64,000 bases of DNA from Monocercomonoides exilis (Eukaryota; Preaxostyla; Oxymonadida; Polymastigidae): contig LSRY02000031.1 of the NCBI GenBank assembly GCA_001643675.2, forward strand, positions 64,501 to 128,500. Direction: 5' to 3'. This document shows positions 46,584 to 58,830 of this stretch, in pieces. The translations under genes were made by a program, and so were the position numbers. Each line of letters starts with the position of its first letter. Within the stretch, counting starts at the first letter, position 1. The notes under the pieces were generated by a model. It saw nothing but the letters and a program-made list of their open reading frames with translations. It was not told where the DNA came from and did not search any database.

Positions 46584-48376
46584 ACGCTCAAACTATCATC
46601 AACAGTTCTATCTTCTCTTCTATTTACAGCTCCGACACTTTTTTCTCTGCCTTTGACACCTCCTTTCTTCGCCAAACCAGCTCTACACCAAATGCTCCTG
46701 TTGAACACACCGGAAATGAATCTCAAAGAAAATCACCTGGAAGATTGGCCACTTTTGATGAGAACAACCATCGCTTTGAGTGGTGTGAATGGAATGATTC
46801 AACTGGTTGCTCATCATCTGGTGGTGCACTTTATGTTGCTTGCACGAATGCCAATCTCACAATCACTTCCTGTTCATTCAACAATTGTTCAACAAGTGAT
46901 CATGGAGGAGCGTTATATTGCGATTATTTGTTAAAAGTTGATATCGCAAAATCCAATTTCACGAGTTGTTCAGCTGCTCATGCAGGAGCTGCTTATTTGT
47001 ATTGCAATCAACCTTATTCTGTTTGGACATTCTCAGATAACAGAGTGGAAAGTTGCTCAATAACAGATTGGTGTGGAACTGGTTGGAATTTCTGGCTCAA
47101 TAATATGCCATCAAATGCTCAATTCCTGTTTTCCAAATGTTAGTGTATCGCAAATTCTGGTGGTGATTCTGCTGGCTCTCTCACATTTCATTGGCCTCCA
47201 CAAAATAAACCAAGTCAGTTTTCAATCATTGAGTGTCAGTTCATCAGGAACAATCTGACTGCCTCTTCCACTTATGGTGGCGCTGCTCTATGTTGCACAA
47301 ACACCTTCACTTGGATGAGTGGAGTTAAATTCATCACATTCTGTTTCTTCGATGGAAATACAGCAGAAAATGGCAGGGGAAATGATGTGTTTTTCAATGG
47401 CAGCAGCATAACCCAATCACCATTCAATCAGTGTGGATCAACAACAGAATCAAAAAGAGTGTGGAATGCAGGAACAGCTGACAATGCAGTGTATAATGGC
47501 TGGCTCCCTCTCATTGCCCAGAACAAAATCGTTGCCAGCAATGGAACCAATACAGATGGTTGTGGCAGACCCCAACAGACCCCATGTGCCACCATCGAGT
47601 ATGCCCTCAACGGCTTCATTTCCCTCATCCAAGATGCCTCCCTCACCCTCCTCACCTCAACATTTGTTCCTCTTCAAACACTAACCTTCAGCGTGGTTGA
47701 TTCAAAAATCACTGGAAATGGAACAGATACCACCACCATCGCCTCCAGTGGCATTCCCCAACCACCAAACTCACATTCACAATCATCACAATCAACATCA
47801 TCATTTTCATCATTTTCATCATTTTCATCTGCATCTTCTTCACCAGATCCATCTGCCTCGTCTGCCCTCTTCCAACAGACCCAGGGCTCCCTCACAGTCT
47901 CTGCCCTCGCCATCTCCCACAACTCATCAAACCAAATCACCCCCATCCTCTTCCACCTCTCCGGAAACTCCCCTTCCCTCAACCTCAACACAACCACCAT
48001 CACCGGAACAACCTCCATAACAATAAAAACACCCCTCTTCTTCCTCACTGCTGGCTCCCTCTCCCTCAACCACACAGCAATCACCAGTCTCACCCTCAAC
48101 AGCCAAAGCATCTTCCACCTCACCTCCCTCACCGCTCCCCTCACCCTCAACTCCTCCAACATCACCGATATCACCTCCACAGCCACCCCCGCCAGCTGTG
48201 TCCTCTCCTCTGCCACCTCCCCTGCCCTCTCCCTCTCCCTCGCCAACTGCACCATCACCAACATCAACTCAGCTCCACAACACCAACAGACTGCCACCAA
48301 TGGCGGGTGCATCTCATTCGCCTCATCCGCCTCTGCCAACTCGTTTTCGGTGAGTGATTCAGCCTTCTCCACCTGA
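46584..48376 (+). pseudogene. Beta-helix surface receptor with in-frame stops
   Basis: From an acceptor-like CCAG at about 46583 one frame reads TIINSSIFSSIYSSDTFFSA, then SSGGALYVACTNANLTITSC, DHGGALYCDYLLKVDIAKS, a TAG at 47141, YGGAALCCTN, GRGNDVFFNGSSI, NTDGCGRPQQTPCATIEYAL and a long Ser/Thr/Leu/Asn beta-helix. It ends at a TGA (48374) where the paralogue at 30.5 kb reads FSTCFVSE. The GGALY / NxxFxxCS repeat is classic for oxymonad and trichomonad POMP-like surface proteins. No signal peptide exon, TM helix or tail is visible. Downstream (to about 48500) a Lys-rich stretch continues in frame. Probably inactive, truncated receptor. Confidence 0.68.
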
Positions 48377-49826
48377 TCTGTGAGCGAAAGTGAAACGAGT
48401 GCTTTAGAAATAGAAGAGCTGATATATATAAAGAAAGAAAAATTCAAGGGAAACAGAAGCAAAGGTGGAAAGAAGAATACTTTCTTCTTTGAAAAGAAGC
48501 CTTCATAAGAGATTTGTGGAGATGAAGAGTGAAAAGGAAGAAAGAATTGATCACGAAAATAAAGATGATTTACAAGATGAAAAGAAAGAAGGAATTACTT
48601 GCAGAAAGGAAATGAGTTAGATCATATTGAAATTATGAGATTACGACAAAAGAGAAAATGAGTGAAAAAATGAAAGGAAATTGGAGAAATGATTAATGCA
48701 AAGGAAATAAATCTTTGATTCCAAAACTTCAGCATCGCCGTGCAATATTTGTTGTGAAAGTATCAACAGCGTGATGAAATGCAAGCAGGAAACTTTTTTT
48801 CTCACAAAATTGTCAGAATAATTCTTTTGTCTTTTATTGTTTTGATGAAAACAATAAAAATCTCAGCTTTGCTGATTTTTCTTATTTGAAACTCACATGA
48901 TTGAAATATCACTTTATTGACAAACTATTTTTATTACATCTATTTTATTAGATAAATTGTGAAATAAAAAAATATTTCAAGATATTTTGATTATTTCAAG
49001 ATTCCCCAGTAATTTTAAATAAAAGGCAGTGTTTTTAAGAAAAACAAGTGTTTTTAAATTGTGGCCAGAAAGTCTTGCATTTGTCAAAAAAACATTGTTT
49101 TGCACGTCAGTGCAAAAAACACATCCACATTACAATATTGCATGTGTGTTTCGCAAATTAAACATTTTTTGTTTGTTTTCCGAAAAGTTTTGATCATTTT
49201 TCTAAAAATTGGAATAGAATTGTTTGAAAAAAATAATAATTTAAAATGAGAACAATAATATCCAATGTTCAAAAACATCAATTGTTGAGTGAGTTTACAT
49301 TTATTTTTTGAAAAAACACTTAATTGTGGTATGATATTAATTCTGTTTTTAATTGAAACGATTAAACAATCATTTGCTATCCGTTCTTTTCAAATTTTTT
49401 AACAATATTTATCAATATTTGATATTTGCGAAACTTATTTTGAATGGTTCGAATTGAAGAATATTCATTTATGCAAATGATCAAATCACTTTCAAGATTT
49501 CTCTGTCCATATGAATTGAAAACAAAAATGCAATTAAAACCGGTTTGAGAGCATTTATTTTTGTCTATTTTAATTATTTTTAACCTATTTGAATTTCTTA
49601 TAAAAAACTTTCTCTCATAAAGTTTGAATAACTTTTAATCAGCGCTTTCTGGTTGACATGCATTCGAAAAAATACTGGAGAGTGACAACACAAAAAAGGT
49701 CATTTGTATGTAGTTGTTGTTGCGCATGATTTCTTGATATTCGGATTTATTACATTATTTTTTGAAAAGATTTGTTTTCCAGTTAGGAAGAAAGCAACGA
49801 AGAGAAAAGAAGTGGATAATATTTGA
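48377..49826. other. AT-rich spacer, nothing recognised
   Basis: About 1.45 kb. The first 250 bp are purine-rich (GAA/AAG), perhaps the remains of a receptor tail; the rest shows no gene or repeat. Confidence 0.4.
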
Positions 49827-50480
49827 AATGAATTCAATGAACGATGAAATGAATAAAGAAGATAATAAAACCGATTTTATTGATGATGTGTTCGATAAAA
49901 TTCATTTTATGAAAAGAAGGAAGGAAAAGTGGTGAAAGCAGGTGAGTGATATTTGCGAATGCTTAATTTTGCTTAATAAAGGATTCATTTCAGGGGAATT
50001 GATTTCAGTTTGAATACATTGTTTTCTGAAAGTTGCATTGAACAAGGAGGAAAGCGAGAAAGTCAGAAAGAAGTGGAAATAGCTTCACTGGCTTTGAGCA
50101 ACATTGAATGTTGCCATTTGTGTTTATTTTCTCTTTTTTTTGATGTTCAGAATTGTTCTTGCTTTTTTTTGACAGATAATAGAAAAAATATAGTATTTGG
50201 AAGAAATGATCAAAATTATCCATTGCAGTCAGGAGTTTAACAACCTCACTAACCTTTCCTGTCAATCTTCTTGACAGTTTTTCATTGACTGATTTCACGA
50301 GGAAAAAGAGATGCAAAAAGTGGCTGTGAAAGAGCTTCATTTTTTCAGAGAAGCCAAGAGAATTGAATGAACAGGAAAAAATGTGGATTGGATAAGTGAT
50401 AGCGGAGGGGGGGAGGAGAAGGAAATGAAGCAGAAGAAGTGCATATTATCAGGAGATGGCTCAATGAAATTTGAATTTTC
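49827..50480 (+). pseudogene. Decayed copy D of the helical-repeat family
   Basis: Fragments in several frames match the family in order: MNSMNDEMNKEDNK (49827), LNKEESEKVRKEVEIASLALSNI-like sequence (50040-50105, frame-shifted), an intron-like stretch with TTTTTTTGATGTTCAGAATTG, then KELHFFREAKRIE (50330-50370) and a last block reading EMKQKKCILSGDG where intact copies have EVHIIRRW in another frame. Stops and frameshifts are numerous and the C-terminal half is lost. Clearly dead. Confidence 0.65.
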
Positions 50481-50906
50481 CCTTATTCATGCAAATTAGT
50501 GAATAAAGATTTTTTTAAACTTATTAACAACACTGTTCATGTTTAAATAAATGTGAAAAATTATTTCGGAGAAATTTGCTGAATATGCATTTGCATATCA
50601 AAAATGGTAACAATTAACAAAACTGTGTTAATTGATTATTTGTTGTTGAAGAGTGAGCAGTTGATACCGTTTTTCAAGAAATACAAAAACAAATAATAGA
50701 TAACAAAATAACATATGTGTGCACGAGTTTTTTTCATGAATTGAAAAATCAATATAAAATTGTTAAAAAACATAAAATATTTCAACGGGCTAAACAACAC
50801 TTGAACGCTTATGCGCATTAGAAAGTTAGAAAAATAATGTTTAGATATTATTTTTTATGAACAAAAACAAAAACATAAAAATTTCGAAGACAAAATAATA
50901 CAAACA

Positions 50907-51250
50907 ATAGATGAATTTTGAATAGATTTTTTTTATTTGAATAAACCAGGTTTATTCAAATGAAGTCATGTTTATTTGAATAGATCGAGTTTATTTGAAT
51001 GAACTGAGTTCATTTGAGATAGACTGAGTTCATTTGAGTTACGAAAATTAGTATAAAAAAAACAAGTAATTTAAATGTTTATAAATTTGATTGTTAAAAT
51101 AAACAAATATTATTTGTTTCATAATGATGATGTTTTGCGAATGATTTTTGTTGTTTTCGTCAAATTCTTTCAATGATCATAAGGATCAAAATATTTATAA
51201 AAACGTGAAAATTCTTTTTCGCCAATACATGATTCAAAACATAAAAGTAT
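50907..51250 (+). repeat. Left arm of a 300-bp inverted repeat with about 20-bp tandem units
   Basis: The first 170 bp are a degenerate tandem array, about six units of roughly 20 bp around ATTTGAAT (ATTTGAATGAACTGAGTTC and variants). They are followed by TTACGAAAATT and about 150 bp that match the reverse complement of 58390-58600. The partner arm is 58390-58730. Flanking AT-rich DNA (50481-50906) shows nothing recognised. Confidence 0.65.
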
Positions 51251-51900
51251 CACGTTTTTCATATTGCCTCACTTTTCTTGTACATGATTTTGATCATGCT
51301 CTTTGTGAAAAAAGCAGGAATCTTAATTGCTGAGGATTTTCAAATGATTTATATTGATTTTGAACTTGTCGAACTAGTGAAAACGTTCAAAAACGAATTA
51401 TTTCATTGAAATAATAATTTACATATAAAAGTTTCAAATGCTTTTGCATACTTCAAATATAATGAACTGGATGATGCAAAAAACAGTTAGTAAGATGTTT
51501 GAAAGAAGAGATAAATAAAAAAGATTTGCTTCACCGCATTCAATTACATTTCATAGATTTGCATCGAGGAGCATGCTGGAGAGCTGAATAGAGTGAATCC
51601 GGTTAGATTGAACAATTTTTTTTTACGGCTACACACGAGTTCATCCAAGGAGAAAACAGAAAACCCGCTAGTAGTTGATGCACGCAAAATGTGAAGTTTG
51701 ATGTTAAGTTCTGGCTTATTACCTTTTCCTTATTGAGGTGAGCCTCTTTTGTCTTCACCATGAAACCTCAAGAAGAAGCATTTATGTGGATTGTGAAGTC
51801 ATCAATCGAGCGCATCACTAATCTTCTCCACTTTTTGTGTTAAGTGATAACTGAACTCCAAAGATCGTGTTGGTGGAGAGTCTATTTATTTTTTAATGTT
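51251..51900. other. AT-rich spacer, nothing recognised
   Basis: About 650 bp without recognisable content between the repeat arm and the receptor pseudogene; the last part may belong to a decayed receptor 5' end. Confidence 0.35.
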
Positions 51901-54070
51901 GATTTGCTTCGATTTTTGTATTCATTTCATTTGTGAAGATTATCATGCTGGATGCATGATAATTGAGCTTATTCAATGTCATCCTAATTTCGTTATGCAA
52001 CATGTCCAACTGCCACATCGTCGAAAAAGCAAGCAGTGCCAGCTACTCTCCAAATACCACTTCCTCATTTTTCATCTTCATATCGATGTTGAAGGATATC
52101 GCAGAAACAGAAAAGAATCCATCAGTTCCTTAAAGTTTGGGCGGCCGCTCAGGGAGATTATTGCAAATGATTCAAGCGCGAAATACTTCCGTTCGAGCAG
52201 CATTGAAAATATGATGGAAAGGCTAAATCACTTGAGCAGCTGAGAGTTACTGGTTTTTAATATCAACTTCACACAGATAGTGTGCAGCGGCTCAAGTGGA
52301 GAAGGGAAAGTTGCAAAATGAATTTGGATGCGAGTGTGAACAGCAAGCCAGAGTTTATGTTCCAGAATGTATTATGTAACAATAACCCGGTAAGCCAATG
52401 GCTAGATATCTTTGTTGTGTTCAGGAATATTTCAAAGCAGATGAACTAAATGAAATTCCTGATCAACATGTGAAAAGGAGTGTTCAACTGGACTAATGAG
52501 AACTTCGGGTTTGACAATATGACTGAAGAAGCGTTCGGCTTGATCTCATTCATCATCACACATCAGTCTGTCGTTGTGCCTGTGTTGTCGACTGGTTTCG
52601 AGCCTGGAGGCTGAAATAGCAATTCGCGTTGCGTATTAGCAGGGAAATGTGTGTCACAAACGAACATGGACTGGGATATATAGCGTCGAGTTAGTGAGAG
52701 CTGTTGTTGTCGAGGGTGCTGAGCGATTTGAGGACATAGGCTTTTTATTTTTTGAAGGAAACCACATCCTTTCAAGGAATGGGCTTTGAGCGTTATAAGA
52801 TAAAATTTGTTTGGATAGTTCGATCTTTGGAATGGAACATAAGGATTTGCAATGCATGAGGACTCTAACGAGAAGAACAAAGCTGCGAGCACTTTTGCTT
52901 CTGTTAAAAGAAGATGGAGCTGTGTTGCATGCAATGAAAGAAGAAAAGAGAAGAATATGTCGATGATGCAGTTCAATAACTTTTCTGTTTGGTCAGATGA
53001 ACCAGCTTCTGTTTCGATGATCTTTCTGCAGACGCCGATTGTCATGCAAAACTGCTCATTTGTTGTCCGCATGCCATATGCCGAAAGAGGAAGAACAAAG
53101 TCGACATTGTGCTGCTTATCTGCTCGAGTATGTGCATGATTGTTTGATGGCTGCGCTGATGGATCCTCTTCATTTGCCAGTTCAGATACTGCTAATAGAG
53201 TGGAACAGAAGAGCAGCTAGAATGGATCTGCTGCAAATTCAGAACAGAGCGAAGTGGGGATGATTGGTGCCACAATTGCAAGCTACGCCGAAGTTGGATT
53301 GAATGTGTTGAGAGGGGGAAGGGGGAAGATGGGGTTGAGCGAGTGCAGCAGCTTCCAATTTCACAAGTCATGAACAATTGATCCCCTATTGCCAGATGTC
53401 CAGAAGAAATATGTTGTGCAACGCGAATTGGAAGCTGAAACAAGTGAGTGTGAAAGGAGGAAATGGAAAGCTGCCAGGCTCATCTCTGTGGATTGTCAAC
53501 GAAGGATGCGAACTTTTCCATTTTTGCAAGTTACCGGGCATCTTCTCCATTCATCTCCCTACTGATAAATATGACTATCTTGCAGACACAACCGCACAGC
53601 TTGTGTTTCGTGTGGCGTTTCTGCTTCGATATAAACTCCAACTTAATGTTAATACAGTGCTTTGTTGTGTGGAGGCAATCGAGAAAAACGAATTCCACGA
53701 GATCTAGTTTGTCTTTTAAGCAGAAGCTCATGGTGTCATTCACTCGTCAATACTCGAAGTCTTGCCAGACGAGGCAGAAGTTACTGTTTCGATTCTATTT
53801 GGACCAATCTGTTCGGCATCCACTTCTTCTGCGGTGTTGAAGAACAGAAGCAAAACTCTGACAAGAAAAGAAGGAAAACTTGTAGAAGGAACAAACGAAG
53901 TGAATACACTTTGGGAATTGGTTGTGATCATAATAACTGTTGTTATTGTTGATTATTCTGTTAACAGCTTTGTTTATGTTTGCTGTTTAACGAAGGAAGG
54001 CAAATTGACGAGCAGAAGATTTGGTCGAAATTTTGTGAGATGCAGTGAAGAAGGATCAGAAGGCGTTTGA
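51900..54070 (+). pseudogene. Strongly decayed beta-helix receptor, C-terminal part readable
   Basis: Many short frames; the end aligns with the 10.5-kb receptor. SRRNMLCNANWKLKQVSVKG, GSSLWIVNEGCELF (53380-53540) matches its YPSLRRNIICS ... SSLWMLNDGC. EAEVTVSILFG, a hydrophobic LWELVVIIITVVIVDYSVN and a Lys/Arg-rich tail (53762-54070) match its ectodomain end and TM helix. Upstream sequence (52.3-53.2 kb) has patches such as QFNNFSVWS and VMQNCSFVV. Numerous frameshifts; inactive. Faces an inverted relative at 55.0-58.0 kb. Confidence 0.55.
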
Positions 54071-54387
54071 GGTTGTTACAACGAAGTGTCACAAGATGAG
54101 CAATAGGGAAGAACAGAGAAGGAGGAAGAAAAGAAGAATATTTTAAATCTTTAAGAAATAAATCGAAAAAAGAAAATACAATTTTTTCGGTCAACGGAGA
54201 AAGTGGTAAAGATGAAAGCAGCTTCAACCTGTCGACTCGACTGAGAGCTTCAAATTTATATGCTTTGTTGGCTGAAAATCACTCCACGAACATCAATAGA
54301 AACAAATTTTTGTTTTTCATATTTAATTATACAGAGATCAAATGAAAAACAAAGAAGTTGGAATGGAATAGAATAATGACAACAAAA

Positions 54388-54930
54388 TGATATTTGCATT
54401 CATTTCTCTCTCTTTTTGTCAAATAAAATCTTCTTTAAACATATATCAAATTTTGTTTTAGAATACAGAAATATCTCAGATTTTTTGATTTTTTCAATTT
54501 TTTTGTTGATAAAGTGAAAGATAGAACACAAAAATATTATAATAAGTGTTCATAACATTTTCATAAAAACTTTATTTAAGTGTATCGCACTTTATTCAAG
54601 TGTCACTTCAATAGATGAATTGTGAATAGATTTTTTTCATTTGAATAAATTCAACTTATTTGAATGAACTAGGTTTTTCTTAAATGATGTCATGTTATTT
54701 TAAATGGTTGAAGCGACACTTGAATAAAGTGCGATACACTTAAATAAAGTTTTTATGAAAAAATGGTAAACACTAATTATAATATTTTCACATTTATTTT
54801 TAACTTTATCAACTAAAAATTGAAAAATCCAAATTAATTGTGATTTTTCAATATTCTCAAACAAAATTTGAGACATGTTAAAAGAAGATTTTATTTGATA
54901 AAAGAAGCTTGAAATGAATGATAAGATAAT
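54388..54930. mobile_element. Foldback element 3 at the centre of a mirrored locus
   Basis: Arms 54388-54610 and 54708-54930 are imperfect inverted repeats, with 43 perfectly paired bases at 54562-54604 and 54715-54757 (CATAAAAACTTTATTTAAGT and onward). The 97-bp centre (TAGATGAATTGTGAATAG and onward) is itself nearly identical to the reverse of 58718-58820, so the loop holds a unit of the flanking repeat family. Confidence 0.7.
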
Positions 54931-55016
54931 TTAATTCTCAATATCAAGTCCTGTTTTTTCTCATTAACTAAAAATGTGATCATCACGTAATTAAAAATCT
55001 TTAACAAAAATTTGCT

Positions 55017-58000
55017 TCAATTGATGTTTGTGGAGTAATGTGCAACAAACAATGCATATATTTCTGAAGCGCTCATTCGAGTAGATAGATTGGTGTGTTT
55101 TCTCTTTTTCCACTTTCTCCGTTGACTGAATAAATTACGCATCCATTTATCGATTTTTTTTCCACAAATTCTCTCAATATTTTGCTTGACTGCATTCTTC
55201 CACGCTTTTCCCCATTGATAATCTGGAGATTTCTCTGTATTCAACATTCATATGCCTTTGGATCCTTCTTTATTGTGTCATCAACAACCTGTTTCAAATC
55301 TTCCGCTTCATTCGAAACCTTCTTCCAACGAGTAATAAACATTATAAATTTAATCAAAAAAAACAAAAAAATTATTGTAGAAATTTCTATTGCAATCGAT
55401 GGTCGAGACGGTTTTCTTTCTCTTCTTCCTTCAGCAATTCTTTCATCGTTTTTTATTAAACTTCGTTGCTGTTCCACAAAAGAAATTGTGCAGTTGATGC
55501 AACTGTTTTTGAGCTTTTTTTCCATGATGCTTGCAGCTACTTCAGTATTGTTGGATACCGAAGTCGCGATTGAGGCTGGATTATTGAATGGATTACAGTT
55601 TCATTTTCTGAAAGTTAAACTTACAGCGGATATTTTTAAGTTTGCAGAGGGGTTCATTGACAAAATCAATCTGGAGGAGCTAGTATCAAGGAATGAACGA
55701 AGAGATAACGAGATCCAGGGAAATGGCATTGCCTTCTTAACAAAATATCACTGAATTTTGCTGCGGGATAAAGAACGGGATGCTCTTTCTGAAGGCAATT
55801 TTATCATGATCTCTAACTGGTGGAAATCCAAAACGAAATGTTCGGAAGAAATCGATCCCTGACTTTTGGGATTTGAATATTCAGAAGCGCATGACCAGAG
55901 CAGGTGATGTTGTTCCTTATGAACGGATAACCCACTGCACTCGGCTGTTGTTGACAAATAATACAAATTGCACACAGGCGCTACAACAGAACACAGGAAC
56001 CCATCTTTTGAAGAGTTGGCAACACTCGTATCTATTATCCTTCCCAAGCAATTCTGAATATCAACCATAAAACCGCTCCACTTGCACAGATATTCGAAAC
56101 TATCTTCGTATGAACACAAACTGTTGCGCTCCTGTTACTCCATCAAACACACTCGAAGACGTGCAAGCATCCACCAAATCTGCCAACGCTGCAATGCAAC
56201 CTTTTTCAGTGTGCGAATCACACTTCTTGTCTGAGCAGTTCTCCAATTCCAGCAACAAGGACGAAGTTTAAGATGCAAAACAGCACAGGATAAGCGAATC
56301 TCGGGTAACAGTTTGATATGATGACTGCCTTATCCGGAATGTCGACGCATTTGATGCCACACTCACTGCTCATCCTTCTCCAAGAATTGTGTTTGAAATA
56401 GCCAAGAAATTCATCTCGATGTTTGTATCTTGGCATTTGACAGAAACAAAAGATTCCCTTGACACATGTGTATCATCGAATTCCATATTAATTCATTAAT
56501 TGTTTGAATGGACTCCTGAACCATCTGAGGAAAGCACAATCATGTTTGATCCACTCTGAGTTCCTCTCATCTGAATGTTCTGAAGCTGGGAGTCATTTCA
56601 GTTGCGAAGAATGAGGCCTGATCGCTGAGCGCTGCAATTGGATGCATGCACCTGCCGCATGAACAGCTTTGCCAGATCGTGGAAATTCAACAGCGATCCA
56701 GATATAACATCTGTGAAATTCAGAAATGCACACGAGAAATATTGACCACAACTTGCTGCCAGGCATGAAGAACTGAGATGGAGGCCAGCAAAAGTGCAGT
56801 CAGACATCGTCAATCTTCCACCACTCATTTCAACAATCGAGCAATTCAGTTCAATTTCAGATCCTCCACCAGAAACTTCTTGAGCAAAATTGTGTCTGCA
56901 ATCGACAAGTTTCCATCAGTCAGCGGTAATAAACTGGAGTGCAGAGAAGAAAAAACTCTTCCAAACAAAAACGAAAGAAACTCCATTTTAACTCTCGACG
57001 AGAACGCAACGAGACTGACCGTCTTGCTATCAATGCTGCTGTTCAGCATAATATTCCTCCTTACGCCTTCCTCATCCAGCGATTTGACCGTCATATCATG
57101 TGTACTTGCTTCACCAGAGACCAGAGAAATCTCATCTACGAGCAAGTTGCTGAAAACAGAAGGAATGATGTGAGACAATGCAATATTCAAGGAAGAGCAG
57201 GGCGCATTGATAGCTCTACAACTGGAGTGAATCTGAGACGTTGTCGGCTGAAGAAGATGAAAAAATAATCTCAATTCGATTTTCAACAACGAAAGCAAGA
57301 GATCTTGCTCGTCTCAATAGTTAGTTGCAGAGCACACACATAGCATGCTCCCAAACAAAGGGAGGTCTGAAGTCAAGCTGGAAGAGCTCGCTGCTTATTT
57401 GCGATTTGATGTTGGAGCATTTCGCAAACACTTCTCTTCCCCTGAAAGTCTTGTTCCCCAAGAATGTGATATTTTTGAAGAAGAAAGGCAAAGGGCCATC
57501 GCTTGCAATTGTTGAGCAGTCCAGGAATATCGCGCCTCCTCTTCCAGTTGCCGAGCAGAAACATCCTGAGATTGTGGAAAAACAGTTCTCAAAATACACT
57601 CCTTCGCTCAATTTCATGAATATTCCTTCGCCGCTCTCGCTCTGGCTGCTTCCACAATTCTTGATCAACTTGTTTTGCACAGACACGCTGGAAGGCTTGC
57701 TGCCGGAGCAGCTGATGACGGATTGCTCAGAAGGAATATTTAGGAGAAGTGAGCGAAGGAACAGCATTTGAGTTATGCTGTTGAACTATCGCCTTCATAT
57801 AATCCCTGTGACTCGTCTTGCAATTCAGCCTGCGCAAATACTTCCACAATGCTTTTGCGCATCGGTTCAATATTGTTCATCGAGACATTCGTCAAGTTAA
57901 CGCTGCTGCCTGCTGATTCCATCAGAATGTGACTTTTGCAAGACGGATTGGAACGAGCAGAATAATATTTCACAGTTACAGGCTGGAGACGATGTTTCAA
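55017..58000 (-). pseudogene. Strongly decayed beta-helix receptor, opposite orientation
   Basis: Minus-strand fragments follow the receptor order: ESAGSSVNLTNVSMNNI (57900), GRGGAIFLDCS, FRGREVFAKCSNI and SSELFQLDF (57600-57370), SCRAINAPCSSLNIALSHI (57240-57190), a GGRLTMSDCTFAGLHLSSS patch (56820), CKWSGFMVDIQNC (56090), KNDERIAEGRRERK with a TM helix and RWKKVSNEAEDLKQVVDDTI (55450-55260). It then shifts frame into SPDYQWGKAWKNAVKQN (55230), which corresponds to SPEEQWRRAEREAEKKN of the 10.5-kb copy. Frameshifts and stops throughout; dead. It diverges clearly from the plus-strand copy at 51.9-54.07 kb, so the two are not a fresh inverted duplication. Confidence 0.6.
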
Positions 58001-58389
58001 GGAATGTCTGCTCGAGAAGCGCAGACAAATAGCAAGAGAAAGACGATTGCATTTCGTTCATTATTCAATGAAATAATGAAGACATGTTTCTTTGTTTTTT
58101 TATCTTTTTCAAAAAAGTTATATCAATTTCATTTATTGTCCGGTTATTTTTTCCTGTCTTTTAATGCTTTTAAGCCGATCTAAGTGTAAATACCAGTTGT
58201 TTGCATATATATTGATGCAATCCAATTTGTTATTCAACACAATTTCAATTTTCTTTATTTGCGAATTTGATAAAAAGCTAATCATTTCATAATTCATAAA
58301 ATTCAACTTTTTATCAATATTTAACATATGTTAAAACATGTGGATTACATAATTGGAAAGTTTAACAACCTACGAATGTCATGATGATG
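58001..58389. other. AT-rich spacer, nothing recognised
   Basis: About 390 bp between the receptor pseudogene and the right repeat arm; no gene or extra repeat assigned. Confidence 0.4.
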
Positions 58390-58830
58390 TGTTTTGAATC
58401 GTTTATTAGTGCAAAAGAATTTTTGCAGTTTAATAAATCTTTTGATCCTTTCGATCATAAAAAATATTTGATGAAAACAACAAAAAACATTTCTAAAATT
58501 ACATAATTATGATTCAAATAATTTATGTAAGTTTTTGCAATCAATTGAATAAACATAAAAAATACTTGTTTTTTTTCAAAATTTTCGTAACTCAAATAAA
58601 CTCAGTCTATCTTAAATGAACTCGGTTCATTCAAATGAACTTGATCAATTCGAATAAACATGAGTTCATTTGAATAAACCTAGTTTATTTGAATAAAAAA
58701 AATCTATTCATAATTCATCTAATCATTTAAAATAACATGACTTCATTTAAGAAAAACCCAGTTCATTCAAATAAGTTGAATTTATTCAAATGAAAAAAAT
58801 CTATTCACAATTCATCTAATAACAATTCAG
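58390..58830 (-). repeat. Right arm of the inverted repeat, plus an extra unit
   Basis: 58390-58730 matches the reverse complement of 50907-51250 with many substitutions, including the ATTTGAAT/ATTCAAAT tandem (AAATGAACTCGGTTCATTC, AATAAACATGAGTTCATTTG). A second block (58718-58820), bounded by TCTATTCATAATTCATCTAA and its near-copy, matches the loop of foldback 3. Confidence 0.65.

Noticed and set aside
50907-51090. A CRISPR-like array from the evenly spaced ATTTGAAT units
   Set aside because: Units are only about 20 bp with no unique spacers, are degenerate, and lie in a eukaryotic repeat that also occurs inverted elsewhere.
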